Source: Shinella zoogloeoides (GTDB lineage Bacteria; Pseudomonadota; Alphaproteobacteria; Rhizobiales; Rhizobiaceae). Taken from it: 64,000 nt of DNA. Location: assembly GCF_033705735.1 (NCBI RefSeq), contig NZ_CP131131.1:1302001-1366000 (forward strand). The letters are read 5' to 3'. The translations under genes and the position numbers were made by a program. This document shows, in pieces, positions 33,141 through 43,258 of this stretch (position 1 is its first letter; each line of letters begins with the position of its first letter). The notes under the pieces were generated by a model. That model ran no database searches. It worked only from the letters and a program-made list of their open reading frames with translations, and was not told the DNA's origin.

Positions 33141-33155
33141 TGTCTCCGACCGTGC

Positions 33156-34043
33156 TCAGAGCTTTACGATCGTCTTGCGGGCCAACAAGCCTTGCGGTGC
33201 GAACAGCAGAACCGCGATGACGAGAAGAATGGTGAAGGCATCGCGGTAGCTGAGCAGGCTTTCCGGCAGGTAGGCCTGCAGGAAGACCTCGATGAAACCG
33301 AGCAGGAAGCCGCCGGCGACGGCGCCCGACAGGCTGCCGAGACCGCCGATGATGGCGGCGATGAAGGCTTTCAGCACCGGCAGGAAACCCATCAGCGGAT
33401 CGACGCTGCCGCGCTGGGCGACCCACAGGATGCCGGCGACGCCCGCCAGGAGGCCGGAAATCGCGAAGGCCGTGGCGACGACCGCGTTGGCGCGGATGCC
33501 CATCAGGCGCACGATGGCGAAATCCTCGGAGGCGGCGCGCATGGCGCGGCCGAGCACGGTCGTGCGCAGGAAGAGGTTGAGCCCGACCAGCATGATCACC
33601 GTCACGAGGATGGAGATCGCCTGGATGATGCCGATATGGAGGCCGCCGATCTCGATCGTGCCGGAAAGGCTCATCGGCATCGGCACGGGCTTGGGCCGGG
33701 CCGAGATGAAATTCTGGAACAGCACGCGCAGGATGGCGCTGACGGCGAAGCTCGTCAGAAGCAGCGTCGTGCCGCTCGCCCCGCGCACCGGCCGGAAGGC
33801 GACGCGTTCCATCAGGAGCACGAGGGCGATGGCGACCGCCAGCGCGACGATGATCGCGAGGCCGAAAGGCAGGCCGAAGATCAGCGCGAAGCAGAGGCCG
33901 TAGCCGGCCGCCGTCATCAGTTCCCCATGCGCGAAGTTGATGAGGCCCATGATCGAGAAGACGACGGCAAGGCCGAGCGCCAGCAGCGCATAGGTGCCGC
34001 CGAGGCTGAGCGCGTTGACGAGCTGTTGCAGGAACATGTCCAT
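33156..34043 (-). CDS. livH: Branched-chain amino acid-type ABC permease (LivH)
   Basis: 295 residues starting at MDMFLQQLV (34043), with AGAAGGA upstream. Eight to nine membrane spans and the LivH signature GLINFAHGELM near residue 35 plus GMRAASEDFAIVRLMGI-like coupling loop near 185. It forms the permease with the LivM half of the fused protein. Last gene of the operon livMG-livJ-livF-livH. The real solute may not be leucine, given the neighbouring amidase/ligase genes. Confidence 0.88.
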   Translation of the reverse strand: MDMFLQQLVNALSLGGTYALLALGLAVVFSIMGLINFAHGELMTAAGYGLCFALIFGLPFGLAIIVALAVAIALVLLMERVAFRPVRGASGTTLLLTSFAVSAILRVLFQNFISARPKPVPMPMSLSGTIEIGGLHIGIIQAISILVTVIMLVGLNLFLRTTVLGRAMRAASEDFAIVRLMGIRANAVVATAFAISGLLAGVAGILWVAQRGSVDPLMGFLPVLKAFIAAIIGGLGSLSGAVAGGFLLGFIEVFLQAYLPESLLSYRDAFTILLVIAVLLFAPQGLLARKTIVKL

Positions 34044-34065
34044 GGATGGTTTTCCTTCTCGCCGG

Positions 34066-34800
<735 letters not shown>

Positions 34801-34887
34801 CGGGCAAATCCTCGCCGCGGCACCTGGCCCCGGCCACACAGCAGGTAGGAACGCCCTCCGGCCGCGCCGGAGGGCGTCGCTTGCAGA

Positions 34888-36042
34888 TTACGGCGCCGGA
34901 ACGTCCTCGGCGGCCGGGACGCCCTGGCTGACCAGCGAGCGGTTGCCGCCCTCGATGCGCACCAGAGAGACGGAACGCAGCGGCATGCCCTGCGTGCCGG
35001 CATAGCTGATCTTGCCGGTAACGCCCTCGACATTCTCCAGCCCGGCAATGGCCTCGCGGATCGCCGTCGGTTCGACGCTGTCGGCCTTGGTGACGGCCGC
35101 CTCGATGACCTTGCCGAGATCGTAGCCGTTGGCGATGTAGACGGTGTCCGGGTCCTGGCCGAACTTGGCCTTGTACTTCTCGTTGAAGGCAGCGAGCGGG
35201 CTACCCTCGACGGCGAAGCCCGCCGTGGTGAAGACGACGCCGTCGACCAGCGGGCCGAGGCCGAAGGTCGTCGGGGAATCGATGCCGTCGCTGCCGAGGA
35301 TCGGCGTCGTGACGCCCGCGCCGCGAAGCTGGCGGATGAAGGCCGGGAAATCAGGCTCGTAGGCAGCCGTCATGATGACGTCGGGCGCCGGGTTCAGCGC
35401 CTTGATCTTGGTGACCTCGGCGCTGAAATCCTGCTGGCCCATGCTGTAGGTGCCCTCGCCGACCACTTCGCCGCCCTTGCCCTTGAAGCTGGTGGCGAAA
35501 TATTCCGGCAGCTTCAGCGTATAGGCGGTGTCCGGCGACTTCAGCACATAGGCCGTCTTGAAGCCCTTCTCCTTGGCGTAGTTCGCCAGCACCGCTGCCT
35601 GCACGTTGTCGGCCGGATAATTGCCGAACATGTAGTCGCCGACGGCGAGCGGCATCGTCGGCGTCGTGGCGCAGAAGGAGAAGGCCGGGATCTGCGCGGC
35701 CTGCGTGATCTGGCCAGCGGCGATCGACGGGTCGGCATCACAGGGCGTGACGAGGATCTTGATGCCCTCATCGACCAGTTCCTGCGCGACGAGCGCGGTC
35801 TGGGCGGCATCCGAGCGGGTATCCTTGGCGACGAGCTTGATCGGGAACTTGCCGGCGATGCCGCCGGCCGCGTTGATCTCGTCGACCGCCATCTGGAGGC
35901 CCTTCAGCGAGGGTTGGTCATAGGGCGCAAGACCGCCGGTCTGCGCGGTGGCGAGCCCGACCACGAGGTCTTCGGCAAGTGCCGGAAGGGCGAGCGCGCC
36001 GAGCGCGGTGGACAGGAAAAGAACCTTCAATGTCGCTTTCAT
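34888..36042 (-). CDS. livJ: Periplasmic binding protein, LivJ/amide family
   Basis: 384 residues with a Sec signal (residues 1-23, cleaved at ALA-ED) and a two-lobe type I periplasmic fold (DLVVGLATAQTGGLAPYDQPS ..., split here). Conserved ligand-cleft segments are present, such as TPCDADPSIAAGQI. It delivers solute to LivHM-type permeases. The gene lies 18 bp after the fused livMG, so it is in the operon. Ligand unknown; members bind branched amino acids, amides or urea-like solutes. Confidence 0.88.
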   Translation of the reverse strand: MKATLKVLFLSTALGALALPALAEDLVVGLATAQTGGLAPYDQPSLKGLQMAVDEINAAGGIAGKFPIKLVAKDTRSDAAQTALVAQELVDEGIKILVTPCDADPSIAAGQITQAAQIPAFSFCATTPTMPLAVGDYMFGNYPADNVQAAVLANYAKEKGFKTAYVLKSPDTAYTLKLPEYFATSFKGKGGEVVGEGTYSMGQQDFSAEVTKIKALNPAPDVIMTAAYEPDFPAFIRQLRGAGVTTPILGSDGIDSPTTFGLGPLVDGVVFTTAGFAVEGSPLAAFNEKYKAKFGQDPDTVYIANGYDLGKVIEAAVTKADSVEPTAIREAIAGLENVEGVTGKISYAGTQGMPLRSVSLVRIEGGNRSLVSQGVPAAEDVPAP

Positions 36043-36060
36043 TCTATGCTCCTCTGGTGG

Positions 36061-37938
36061 TTATGCGGGCTTGCCGGCGGCATGCGGATCGAAACCCGGC
36101 ACGTCGGCTTCGATAACGGACTGCGTGCGCGGCGCGGCCGAGCGGCGACGGCCGATATAGGCTTCGATGACGGCCGGGTTCGCCTGGATCTCGGCCGGCG
36201 TGCCGATGGCGATCTGCTGGCCCTTGTTGAGCACGACGACGATGTCGCAGAGCCGCATGATGAGCTTGAGGTCGTGCTCCACCACCAGAAGGCCGAGGCG
36301 GTGCTTGGTGCGGATGCGGTCGAGCACCGTCATAAGCTCCTGCGTCTCGGCCGGGTTCATGCCGGCGGCAGGCTCGTCGAGCAGCAGGTAGCGTGGTTTC
36401 AGCGCCAGCGCGCGGGCAATCTCCAAGCGTCGCTGCGCGCCGTAGGAGAGCGTGCCGGCGAGCTGGCCGGCGACGTCGCCGAGACCGACCTCGGTGAGCG
36501 CCTCGCGGGCAAGATCCACCGGATCGCGATCCTTCGCCACCGCGCTTGCGGCGACGGTGACGTTTTCCAGCACGGTAAGGTTCTTGAAAAGGCGGATGTT
36601 CTGGAAGGTGCGGGCAAGGCCCGCGACCGGCACCCGATGGACGGGGAGCGAGGCGACGTCCGTCCCGTCGATCATCACCCGCCCCGTCGAGGGCGGCACG
36701 ACGCCGGAAACGCTGTTGATGAGGGTGGACTTGCCGGCGCCGTTCGGGCCGATCAGACCAGTGACGAGGCCGGGGCGAATGTCGAAATCGGCATTTTCCA
36801 GCGCGACGAGGCCGGAGAAGCGCTTACCGACCTTTTCGACGCGCAGCGTGCCGGCTTCGGAGACCGGCGCGGCCGCCGTCGCCGCCACGGGCTTCGCGCC
36901 GCCGGCCGCAAGGCGCTTGAGGAACGGAACCTGCTCGTCGAGTTCGCGCACGCCGAGAAGACCGTCCTGCAGGCGGTACATGACGAGGAGGATGGCAAGG
37001 CCGATGCCGATATCGGTGAGACCGAAGACCGTCGGCAGCGAGAGGAAGCCGAGATCGACGCCGCCTTCGAGCTTTCGCAGCAGTTCCACGATGACCATGA
37101 TCACCGCGGTGCCGACGACCGCGCCCGAAACGGTGGTGATGCCGCCGAGGATCAACATGGCGAGCAGCATGAAGGTGAGGTTGAAGTAGAAGTCCTTCGG
37201 CGAGAAGGCGCCGATGAAATGGGCGTAGAGCACGCCCGCCGCGCCGGAAAGGATCGCGCCCAGCACCCAGGCGAGGAAGCGGTGGAGCCGCACGTCGACA
37301 CCGACCGCGATGGAGGCGATCTCGTCCTCGCGCGAGGCGCGCAGCTTCATGCCGGCCGCGCTGTCGCGGTAGATACGGGCGATGGCGACGGCGAGGATCG
37401 CGAAGGGCAGCGCGACCCAGAGGTTCACCGCGCGCGGAATACCGAAGAAGGTCTGGCTGCCGCGGGTGAAATCACTGGAGGCGACAAGCACGACATGGAC
37501 GATGACAAGGAAGCCGAGCGTGCAGATCGAGGCTGACGAGCCGCCGAGCCTTGCCACTGGAATGCCGATGACGACCGCCACCAGCGCCACGACGACGAGC
37601 GCAACGAGCAGCGCAGGCAGGAACGGCGCGCCCCAGCCCATCAGCCATTCCGGCAGGTGCGGCAGCGCCGTCTTCTGTACGATGGGATTGATGGTCAGGA
37701 GGCCCGAGGCATAGGCGCCGATCGCCATGAAGCCGACATTGCCGAAGGAGATGATGCCGGAATTGCCGCTGTAGACGCCGATGCCGATGACGGCGACGAC
37801 ATTGATCAGGAACAGCGTCACCAGCCGCTGCCCCGCCCCCGGAAAGAGGCCCGCCGCCACAACGGCGGCGACCACCAGGGGAAGCGCCGTCGCAACGATA
37901 CCGACGACGGTCCCGCGCCTTATGCGCCCCATCAGCAT
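36061..37938 (-). CDS. Fused LivM permease - LivG ATPase
   Basis: 625 residues. Residues 1-330 are a LivM-type permease (about nine spans, NSGIISFGNVGFMAIGAYA, EDEIASIAVGVDV coupling loop). After a Pro/Ala-rich linker (340-365), residues 370-600 are a LivG ATPase with GPNGAGKST, YGAQRRLEIARAL, YLLLDEPAAGMNP and LLVVEHD. The fusion guarantees one-to-one assembly. First gene of the liv-type operon, divergent from the rpiR gene across a 160-bp AT-rich promoter region. The LivG signature reads LSYGAQRR and not LSGGQ, as is normal for LivG. Confidence 0.92.
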   Translation of the reverse strand: MLMGRIRRGTVVGIVATALPLVVAAVVAAGLFPGAGQRLVTLFLINVVAVIGIGVYSGNSGIISFGNVGFMAIGAYASGLLTINPIVQKTALPHLPEWLMGWGAPFLPALLVALVVVALVAVVIGIPVARLGGSSASICTLGFLVIVHVVLVASSDFTRGSQTFFGIPRAVNLWVALPFAILAVAIARIYRDSAAGMKLRASREDEIASIAVGVDVRLHRFLAWVLGAILSGAAGVLYAHFIGAFSPKDFYFNLTFMLLAMLILGGITTVSGAVVGTAVIMVIVELLRKLEGGVDLGFLSLPTVFGLTDIGIGLAILLVMYRLQDGLLGVRELDEQVPFLKRLAAGGAKPVAATAAAPVSEAGTLRVEKVGKRFSGLVALENADFDIRPGLVTGLIGPNGAGKSTLINSVSGVVPPSTGRVMIDGTDVASLPVHRVPVAGLARTFQNIRLFKNLTVLENVTVAASAVAKDRDPVDLAREALTEVGLGDVAGQLAGTLSYGAQRRLEIARALALKPRYLLLDEPAAGMNPAETQELMTVLDRIRTKHRLGLLVVEHDLKLIMRLCDIVVVLNKGQQIAIGTPAEIQANPAVIEAYIGRRRSAAPRTQSVIEADVPGFDPHAAGKPA

Positions 37939-38100
37939 TCTCCCGATTTATGGGCTCCGTTTGCCGGACCCGTTCCCGCAACAAACGTTAATCGAGAAAA
38001 CGCATATGTCAATCTTGTTTCATTTTTTATTGTCTGCTAGCAAGAATGTAACAAAATTAAAATCGAGCCACGACGCCGATCACGAGGGGGAGGCAGGACA
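37939..38100. promoter_or_regulatory. Divergent promoter region between livMG and the rpiR operon
   Basis: AT-rich 160-bp gap, the only shared control region of two divergent operons. It contains TGTAACAAAATTAAAATC near 38046, similar in style to RpiR-family sites, and a GGGGGAGG ribosome site for the rpiR gene at its right end. The operator itself is not resolved. Confidence 0.45.
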
Positions 38101-38982
38101 ATGGCCATTCGAGATCGCCTGACGGACGGGGAGATCGCCTTCACGCGGGCGGAGCTGAAGATCGTGCGCCAGCTCCTGTCGAACTATCCGGCGGCCGGCC
38201 TCGCCACGGTCGCGCATCTCGCCGCCGCCGCCGGCGTCAGCAACCCGACGGTCGTGCGCTTCGCAAGCAAGCTCGGCTACGAGGGCTATCCGGAATTCCA
38301 GGCCGCCCTGCTCGGCGAGGTGCAGGAGCGCATGAGCTCGCCGCTCTCCATGCTCGACACGCGCAAGCCCTCGCTGGAGCAGGAGAACTTCTACCAATAC
38401 TTCCTGCGCGCCAGCATCCATGCGCTGGAATCCTCGATGCAGATGCTGCCGCCCGACGATTTCGAGGCGGCCATCGACGCGGCTGCGGATCTCAATCTGC
38501 GCGTCCACTGCCTCGGCGGCCGGTTCAGCGGTTTCCTCGCCGGGCTGCTCTGGGCGCATATGAAGCAGCTTCGCGCCGAGACACGCTGGATCAACGGCAC
38601 GCAGGCCGACCAGGTCGACCAGCTCGTCGATCTCGGCAAGCGCGACGTGCTCTTCGTCTACGATTATCGCCGCTACCAGATCGATACGATCCGCTTCGCC
38701 CGGCAGGCCGCCAAGCAGGGCGCGAAGATCGTGCTTTTCACCGACCGCTGGGTCTCGCCCATCGCCGAATTCGCCGCCGTCACGCTGATGGCGCCGGTCG
38801 ACACGGTGTCGCCCTATGACACGATGGTGCCCGCTATCGCGCAGACAGAGGCACTGGTCGCCGGCCTCACCGCGCGCCTCGCCACCCAGTCGCGCGGGCG
38901 CATCGAGCGGATGGAGGAGCTGCGCCGCAGCTACGGCATCACCGAGGACGCCTATGGCACGCCCGTCGAGGGCGGCGCCTGA
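38101..38982 (+). CDS. MurR/RpiR-family transcriptional regulator
   Basis: 293 residues: RpiR helix-turn-helix (residues 1-78, VAHLAAAAGVSNPTVVRFASKLGY) followed by a SIS domain (about 110-260) that in this family binds phosphorylated sugars or amino-sugar derivatives. The SIS core keeps LGGRFSGFLAGL and the D-x-R-x-Y turn. It leads the operon with amidase, ligase, formylglutamate hydrolase and transaminase, and faces the liv-type transporter, so it probably controls both in response to the imported compound or a derivative. Confidence 0.88.
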   Translation: MAIRDRLTDGEIAFTRAELKIVRQLLSNYPAAGLATVAHLAAAAGVSNPTVVRFASKLGYEGYPEFQAALLGEVQERMSSPLSMLDTRKPSLEQENFYQYFLRASIHALESSMQMLPPDDFEAAIDAAADLNLRVHCLGGRFSGFLAGLLWAHMKQLRAETRWINGTQADQVDQLVDLGKRDVLFVYDYRRYQIDTIRFARQAAKQGAKIVLFTDRWVSPIAEFAAVTLMAPVDTVSPYDTMVPAIAQTEALVAGLTARLATQSRGRIERMEELRRSYGITEDAYGTPVEGGA

Positions 38983-39006
38983 ACGATTACGAATTGGAGG
39001 ACAGAC

Positions 39007-39669
39007 ATGACTGCGATTGAAGTGCAATACGGCAAAGACCTGCTGCGGCGCGACAGCGCCTACGAGCCCGGCATGACAGCCCTGCTCTATGTCGACATGC
39101 AGCGCATCTGGTGCGAGCCGAACCTCGACCCGACCCATCCGCAGGACGCGGACAGCTACTACCACCGGCGCCTGCGCGAGATGGTCATCCCGAACCAGGT
39201 TCGCATTCTCGAAGCGGGCCGCAAGGCCGGCTGCAACGTGCTGCACACCATCATCGAAAGCCTGACGCTGGACGGCCGCGACCGCTCGCTCGACCATAAG
39301 CTTTCCGACATGCATGTGCCGAAGGGTTCGCCCGAAGGCCAGGTGATCCCGGCGCTCGCGCCCGTCGACAACGAGATCGTGCTGCCGAAGACCTCCTCCG
39401 GCGTCTTCAATTCGACCAACATCGACTACGTGCTGCGCAACCTCAACACGCGCTATCTGATCATCGCCGGCGTCATCACCGACCAGTGCGTCGACATGGC
39501 CGTGCGCGATGCCGCCGACCGCGGTTATCTGGTGACCGTGGTGGATGACGCCTGCGCCACCTACAGCCAGGAGCGCCACGAAGCCGCGCTGCGCGCCTAT
39601 TCCGGCTATTGCTGGATCACCGACACCGCCACCGTCGTCAGCCGCCTCGAAGGGCTCGGCCGGGCCTGA
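39007..39669 (+). CDS. Isochorismatase-family cysteine hydrolase (amidase-type)
   Basis: 220 residues with the cysteine-hydrolase triad Asp30 (YVDMQ), Lys128 (LPKTSSGVF) and Cys161 (ITDQCVDM), including the cis-peptide Val-Ile-Thr turn before the Cys. Relatives hydrolyse biuret, ureidoacrylate, N-carbamoylsarcosine or nicotinamide. GGAGG lies 6 bases before the ATG. Inside an amino-compound operon it most likely splits an amide or carbamoyl bond of the imported solute; the exact substrate is unknown. Confidence 0.87.
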   Translation: MTAIEVQYGKDLLRRDSAYEPGMTALLYVDMQRIWCEPNLDPTHPQDADSYYHRRLREMVIPNQVRILEAGRKAGCNVLHTIIESLTLDGRDRSLDHKLSDMHVPKGSPEGQVIPALAPVDNEIVLPKTSSGVFNSTNIDYVLRNLNTRYLIIAGVITDQCVDMAVRDAADRGYLVTVVDDACATYSQERHEAALRAYSGYCWITDTATVVSRLEGLGRA

Positions 39670-39691
39670 CCGCTTCAAGAAGGGGAACAGC

Positions 39692-41038
39692 ATGAACGAC
39701 AGCAGCAACGGCAAGGCGCTCTCCGGCCTCACGGAACTGGCGACCTTCGTCACCACGGACATTGCCGGCATCACGCGCGGGCGCAGCTTCGCCGCCGCCG
39801 AGATCGAAGACTATCTGCGCAAGGGCGTCGGCTGGGTGCCGGCCAACCTGGCGCTGACGCCCTTCGACCTCATCGCCGACCCGAACCCCTGGGGTTCGGC
39901 CGGGGACCTTCGCCTCATGGCGGACCCCACCAGCAAGGCGCGCGTCACCTGCCTGCCGGACGAGACGCCGCTGCATTTCTACCATGCCGACATCACCGAC
40001 CTGAAGGGCGATCCGTGGGAGTGCTGCGTGCGCGGCTTCCTGAAGAAGACACTCGCCGATTTCGAGAAGGAGGCCGGGCTCAGGGTCGTCAGCGCCGTCG
40101 AGCAGGAATTCCAGATCATAGGCGCCGACTGGCCCGCCGCCCCCTCCTTCGGTCTTCGCGCCCAGCGCCGCGCCGAGCCCTTCGGCTCGCTGCTGATGAC
40201 GGCGCTCAGGGAAGCCGGCGCGGAGCCGGAAATGTTCCTGCCGGAATACGGCAAGGACCAGTTCGAGGTGACCTGCCGCCCTGCCCCGGCGCTCGTCGCC
40301 GCCGACCGCGGCGCGACGATCCGCGCCGTCACAAGGGAAGTCGCCGCCCTCTTCGGCTGGCATGCCAGCTTCGCGCCGAAGACGGAGGCCGACGGGGTCG
40401 GCAACGGCGTGCACCTGCATGTCAGCTTCACCGACCTCGACGGCAACCCCGTGACCTTCGACGCCGCGCGCCCCGGCCGGCTTTCCAAGGTTGCCGGCTC
40501 TTTCGCGGCCGGCGTCATCAAGCACCTGCCGGCGCTCGTCGCCTTCACCGCGCCCTCGGTTCTCTCCTACATGCGCCTCGTGCCGCATCACTGGAGCGCG
40601 GCCTATACCTGCCTTGGCGAGAAGAACCGCGAGGCGACCTTGCGCATCTGCCCGACGCTGGACCTGCCCGGCAGCAACCCGGCAAAGCAGTTCAACATGG
40701 AATACCGCGCCGCCGACGCCTGCGCGAGCCCGCATCTGTCGCTCGCCGTCGTGCTGCGCGCCGGCCTCGAAGGCATCCGGCAGGGGCTCGAGCAGCCACC
40801 GCTGATCAATTCAGACCCGTCCGACTTCCCGCCGGAGGAACAGGAAAGGCTCGGCATCCGCCGCCTGCCGTCGAGCCTTGCCGAAGCGCTCGACACGCTC
40901 GCCGCCGACAAGGTGGTGACCGGCTGGTTCCCGAAGGATTTCCTCGACTGCTATTTCGCCATGAAGCGCAAGGAGATCGAGATTGTCGAGGGGCTTTCGC
41001 CCGAAGCGCTCTGCGCGCGCTACGCGGCCGTCTATTAA
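39692..41038 (+). CDS. Glutamine-synthetase-family ligase (gamma-glutamyl-amine ligase type)
   Basis: 448 residues starting at MNDSSNGKAL (39692), with AAGGGGA upstream. It has the GS beta-grasp (1-105) and catalytic domains: AVEQEFQII (Glu metal ligands), GKDQFEVTC, GNGVHLHVSF (metal His), REATLRIC and NMEYRAADA. Sequence and length are PuuA/GlnA3-like and not the housekeeping GlnA, whose adenylylation Tyr loop is not recognisable. It probably couples glutamate to an amine with ATP. The downstream formylglutamate hydrolase and transaminase would act on gamma-glutamyl intermediates. Confidence 0.85.
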   Translation: MNDSSNGKALSGLTELATFVTTDIAGITRGRSFAAAEIEDYLRKGVGWVPANLALTPFDLIADPNPWGSAGDLRLMADPTSKARVTCLPDETPLHFYHADITDLKGDPWECCVRGFLKKTLADFEKEAGLRVVSAVEQEFQIIGADWPAAPSFGLRAQRRAEPFGSLLMTALREAGAEPEMFLPEYGKDQFEVTCRPAPALVAADRGATIRAVTREVAALFGWHASFAPKTEADGVGNGVHLHVSFTDLDGNPVTFDAARPGRLSKVAGSFAAGVIKHLPALVAFTAPSVLSYMRLVPHHWSAAYTCLGEKNREATLRICPTLDLPGSNPAKQFNMEYRAADACASPHLSLAVVLRAGLEGIRQGLEQPPLINSDPSDFPPEEQERLGIRRLPSSLAEALDTLAADKVVTGWFPKDFLDCYFAMKRKEIEIVEGLSPEALCARYAAVY

Positions 41039-41052
41039 GCGGTGGAAAGATC

Positions 41053-41874
41053 ATGACATCGTCCAAGGTCATCCCCCGGCAGGAGAGCCGATTGCGGCAC
41101 GATCCCGCCCTGCCGCTGCTCGCCATCGACGAGCCGCCGCCCTATGCCGTGCTCAATCCGGACGGGACCTCGCCCTATCTCCTGCTCTGCGAGCACGCGT
41201 CCAACCGCATCCCGCGAGCGCTCGGCGACCTCGGCCTGCCCGAGGCCGAGCGGCGGCGCCATATCGCCTGGGACATCGGCGTCAGCGCATTGTCGCAGCA
41301 TCTCAGCCGCACGCTGGACGCGCCGCTGTTCATGACCAACTACTCCCGCCTCGTCATCGACTGCAACCGCCCGCTTCACGTGTCCTCGGCGATCCCCGAA
41401 GTGAGCGAGACGACGGAGATCCCCGGCAACCGCGACCTGACGGATGCCGAGAGGCAGCAGCGCATCGACACGCTGTTCACCCCCTACGCCGAGGCCGTCG
41501 CGCACCGGCTGGACCGCCTGCAGGAAGAGGGCAAGCGCCCGATCGTCGTCGGCATCCATTCCTTCACGCCAGTCTATTTCGGCAGGCAGCGGCCGTGGCA
41601 TGCCGGCATCCTCTACGGCAAGGCGACGGATTTCGGCCGGACGCTGATCGGCGGATTGCAGACCGATGCCGCACTGACCATCGGCGACAACGAGCCCTAC
41701 AACATCCATCCCGACGAGGACTACACGGTGCCCGTCCATGCGGACGCCCGCGGTCTTGCCGGCGCGCTCATAGAGGTGCGGCACGACCTGATCGACACGC
41801 TCGCCGGTGTCCAGGAATGGGGCGAACGCCTCACCCGCTGCCTTGCCGGAGCACTGAAGGAGCACGCTGGATGA
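41053..41874 (+). CDS. N-formylglutamate amidohydrolase family
   Basis: 273 residues starting at MTSSKVIPRQ (41053). The HutG-type segments LLCEHASNRIP (metal-binding Glu-His), DIGVSALSQHLS, NRPL and GIHSFTP are present. This type hydrolyses N-formyl-L-glutamate to glutamate and formate in histidine catabolism, but hut genes are absent here, so a related glutamyl or formyl amide is likely. Its stop overlaps the next gene's start (ATGA), so the products are probably balanced with the transaminase. Confidence 0.87.
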   Translation: MTSSKVIPRQESRLRHDPALPLLAIDEPPPYAVLNPDGTSPYLLLCEHASNRIPRALGDLGLPEAERRRHIAWDIGVSALSQHLSRTLDAPLFMTNYSRLVIDCNRPLHVSSAIPEVSETTEIPGNRDLTDAERQQRIDTLFTPYAEAVAHRLDRLQEEGKRPIVVGIHSFTPVYFGRQRPWHAGILYGKATDFGRTLIGGLQTDAALTIGDNEPYNIHPDEDYTVPVHADARGLAGALIEVRHDLIDTLAGVQEWGERLTRCLAGALKEHAG

Positions 41875-43181
41875 CGAAGGCGCTTTACGATCGCGACGGT
41901 GCGGCCATCGGCAACCTGCAGAAGCTGCGCTTCTTCCCGCTTGCCATCTCGGGCGGCCGAGGCGCCCGCCTTGTCGAAGAGAACGGGCGTGAGCTGATCG
42001 ACCTTTCCGGCGCCTGGGGCGCGGCGAGCCTCGGCTACGGCCACCCGGCCATCGTCGCCGCGGTTTCCGCCGCTGCCGCCAATCCGGCCGGCGCAAGCAT
42101 CCTTTCGGCGTCCAACGCACCGGCCGTGACCCTGGCCGAAAGGCTGCTGGCCAGCTTTCCCGGCGCGGGAACGCACAAGGTCTGGTTCGGCCATTCCGGC
42201 TCGGATGCCAACGAAGCCGCCTATCGGGCGATCGTGAAGGCAACCGGCCGCAGCGGCGTCATCGCCTTCGCCGGCGCCTATCACGGCTGCACGGTCGGTT
42301 CGATGGCTTTTTCCGGCCACAGCGTTCAGGCCGACGCGACCAAAGCGGACGGGCTGATCCTTCTGCCCTACCCCGATCCCTATCGCCCCTATCGGAACGA
42401 TCCGACGGGCGATGCCATCCTCACGCTTCTCAAGGAAAAGCTGGCTGCGGTTCCGGCCGGCTCGATCGGTGCGGCCTTTATCGAACCGATCCAGTCGGAC
42501 GGCGGGCTGATCGTTCCGCCTGACGGCTTTCTGCGCAAGTTCGCCGATATCTGCCGCGCCCATGGCATTCTCGTCGTCTGCGACGAGGTGAAGGTGGGCC
42601 TTGCCCGCAGCGGCCACCTGCACTGCTTCGAGCATGAGGGCTTCGTTCCCGATATCCTGGTGCTGGGCAAAGGGCTTGGCGGCGGGCTACCGCTCTCGGC
42701 GGTCATCGCACCGGCCGAGATCCTCGACTGCGCGAGCGCATTTGCCATGCAGACCTTGCACGGTAACCCGATCTCCGCCGCTGCCGGCCTTGCCGTGCTG
42801 GAAACGATCGACCGGGACGACCTCCCCGCTATGGCCGAGCGGAAGGGCAGGCTCCTGCGTGATGGTCTGTCGGAACTCGCAAAACGGCATCCGCTGATCG
42901 GCGACATCCGCGGCCGCGGACTTGCCTGCGGCATGGAACTCGTATGCGACCGGCAGAGCCGCGAACCGGCAAGAGCCGAGACGGCAAAGCTCATCTACCG
43001 CGCCTACCAGCTCGGTCTCGTCGTCTATTATGTCGGCATGAACGGCAATGTGCTGGAGTTCACACCGCCCCTGACGATAACGGAAGCCGACATCCACAAG
43101 GCTCTTGACCTCCTGGACAGGGCTTTCAGTGAACTTTCTGCCGTCTCGAACGAGGAAATCGCGCAGTTCGCTGGCTGGTAA
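41871..43181 (+). CDS. Class III aminotransferase of the liv/GS-type operon
   Basis: 436 residues. PLP Lys267 (VLGKGLGGGLP), Asp238 (VVCDEVKVGL) and GHSGSDANE for the cofactor phosphate. Most class III enzymes transfer an omega-amino group, such as gamma-glutamyl-putrescine-derived amines, gamma-aminobutyrate or beta-alanine. Starting inside the formylglutamate hydrolase stop, it completes the operon. Downstream is a convergent terminator. Substrate unproven. Confidence 0.87.
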   Translation: MTKALYDRDGAAIGNLQKLRFFPLAISGGRGARLVEENGRELIDLSGAWGAASLGYGHPAIVAAVSAAAANPAGASILSASNAPAVTLAERLLASFPGAGTHKVWFGHSGSDANEAAYRAIVKATGRSGVIAFAGAYHGCTVGSMAFSGHSVQADATKADGLILLPYPDPYRPYRNDPTGDAILTLLKEKLAAVPAGSIGAAFIEPIQSDGGLIVPPDGFLRKFADICRAHGILVVCDEVKVGLARSGHLHCFEHEGFVPDILVLGKGLGGGLPLSAVIAPAEILDCASAFAMQTLHGNPISAAAGLAVLETIDRDDLPAMAERKGRLLRDGLSELAKRHPLIGDIRGRGLACGMELVCDRQSREPARAETAKLIYRAYQLGLVVYYVGMNGNVLEFTPPLTITEADIHKALDLLDRAFSELSAVSNEEIAQFAGW

Positions 43182-43210
43182 AACGTTCCAACACGGAGTA
43201 GCCACGGACA

Positions 43211-43233
43211 GCCGCCACGAGCAAGGTGGCGGC
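43211..43233. terminator. Hairpin between convergent genes
   Basis: GCCGCCAC / GTGGCGGC, perfect 8-bp stem with a 7-base loop, between the transaminase (plus) and binding-protein gene (minus). No T-run; likely a bidirectional weak terminator. Confidence 0.5.
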
Positions 43234-43258
43234 CCGATATCCGGGGTGCTCCATCCGC

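Noticed and set aside
38080..39774. 564-codon minus-strand frame
   Set aside because: Opposite to the RpiR and isochorismatase genes, with no recognisable domains.
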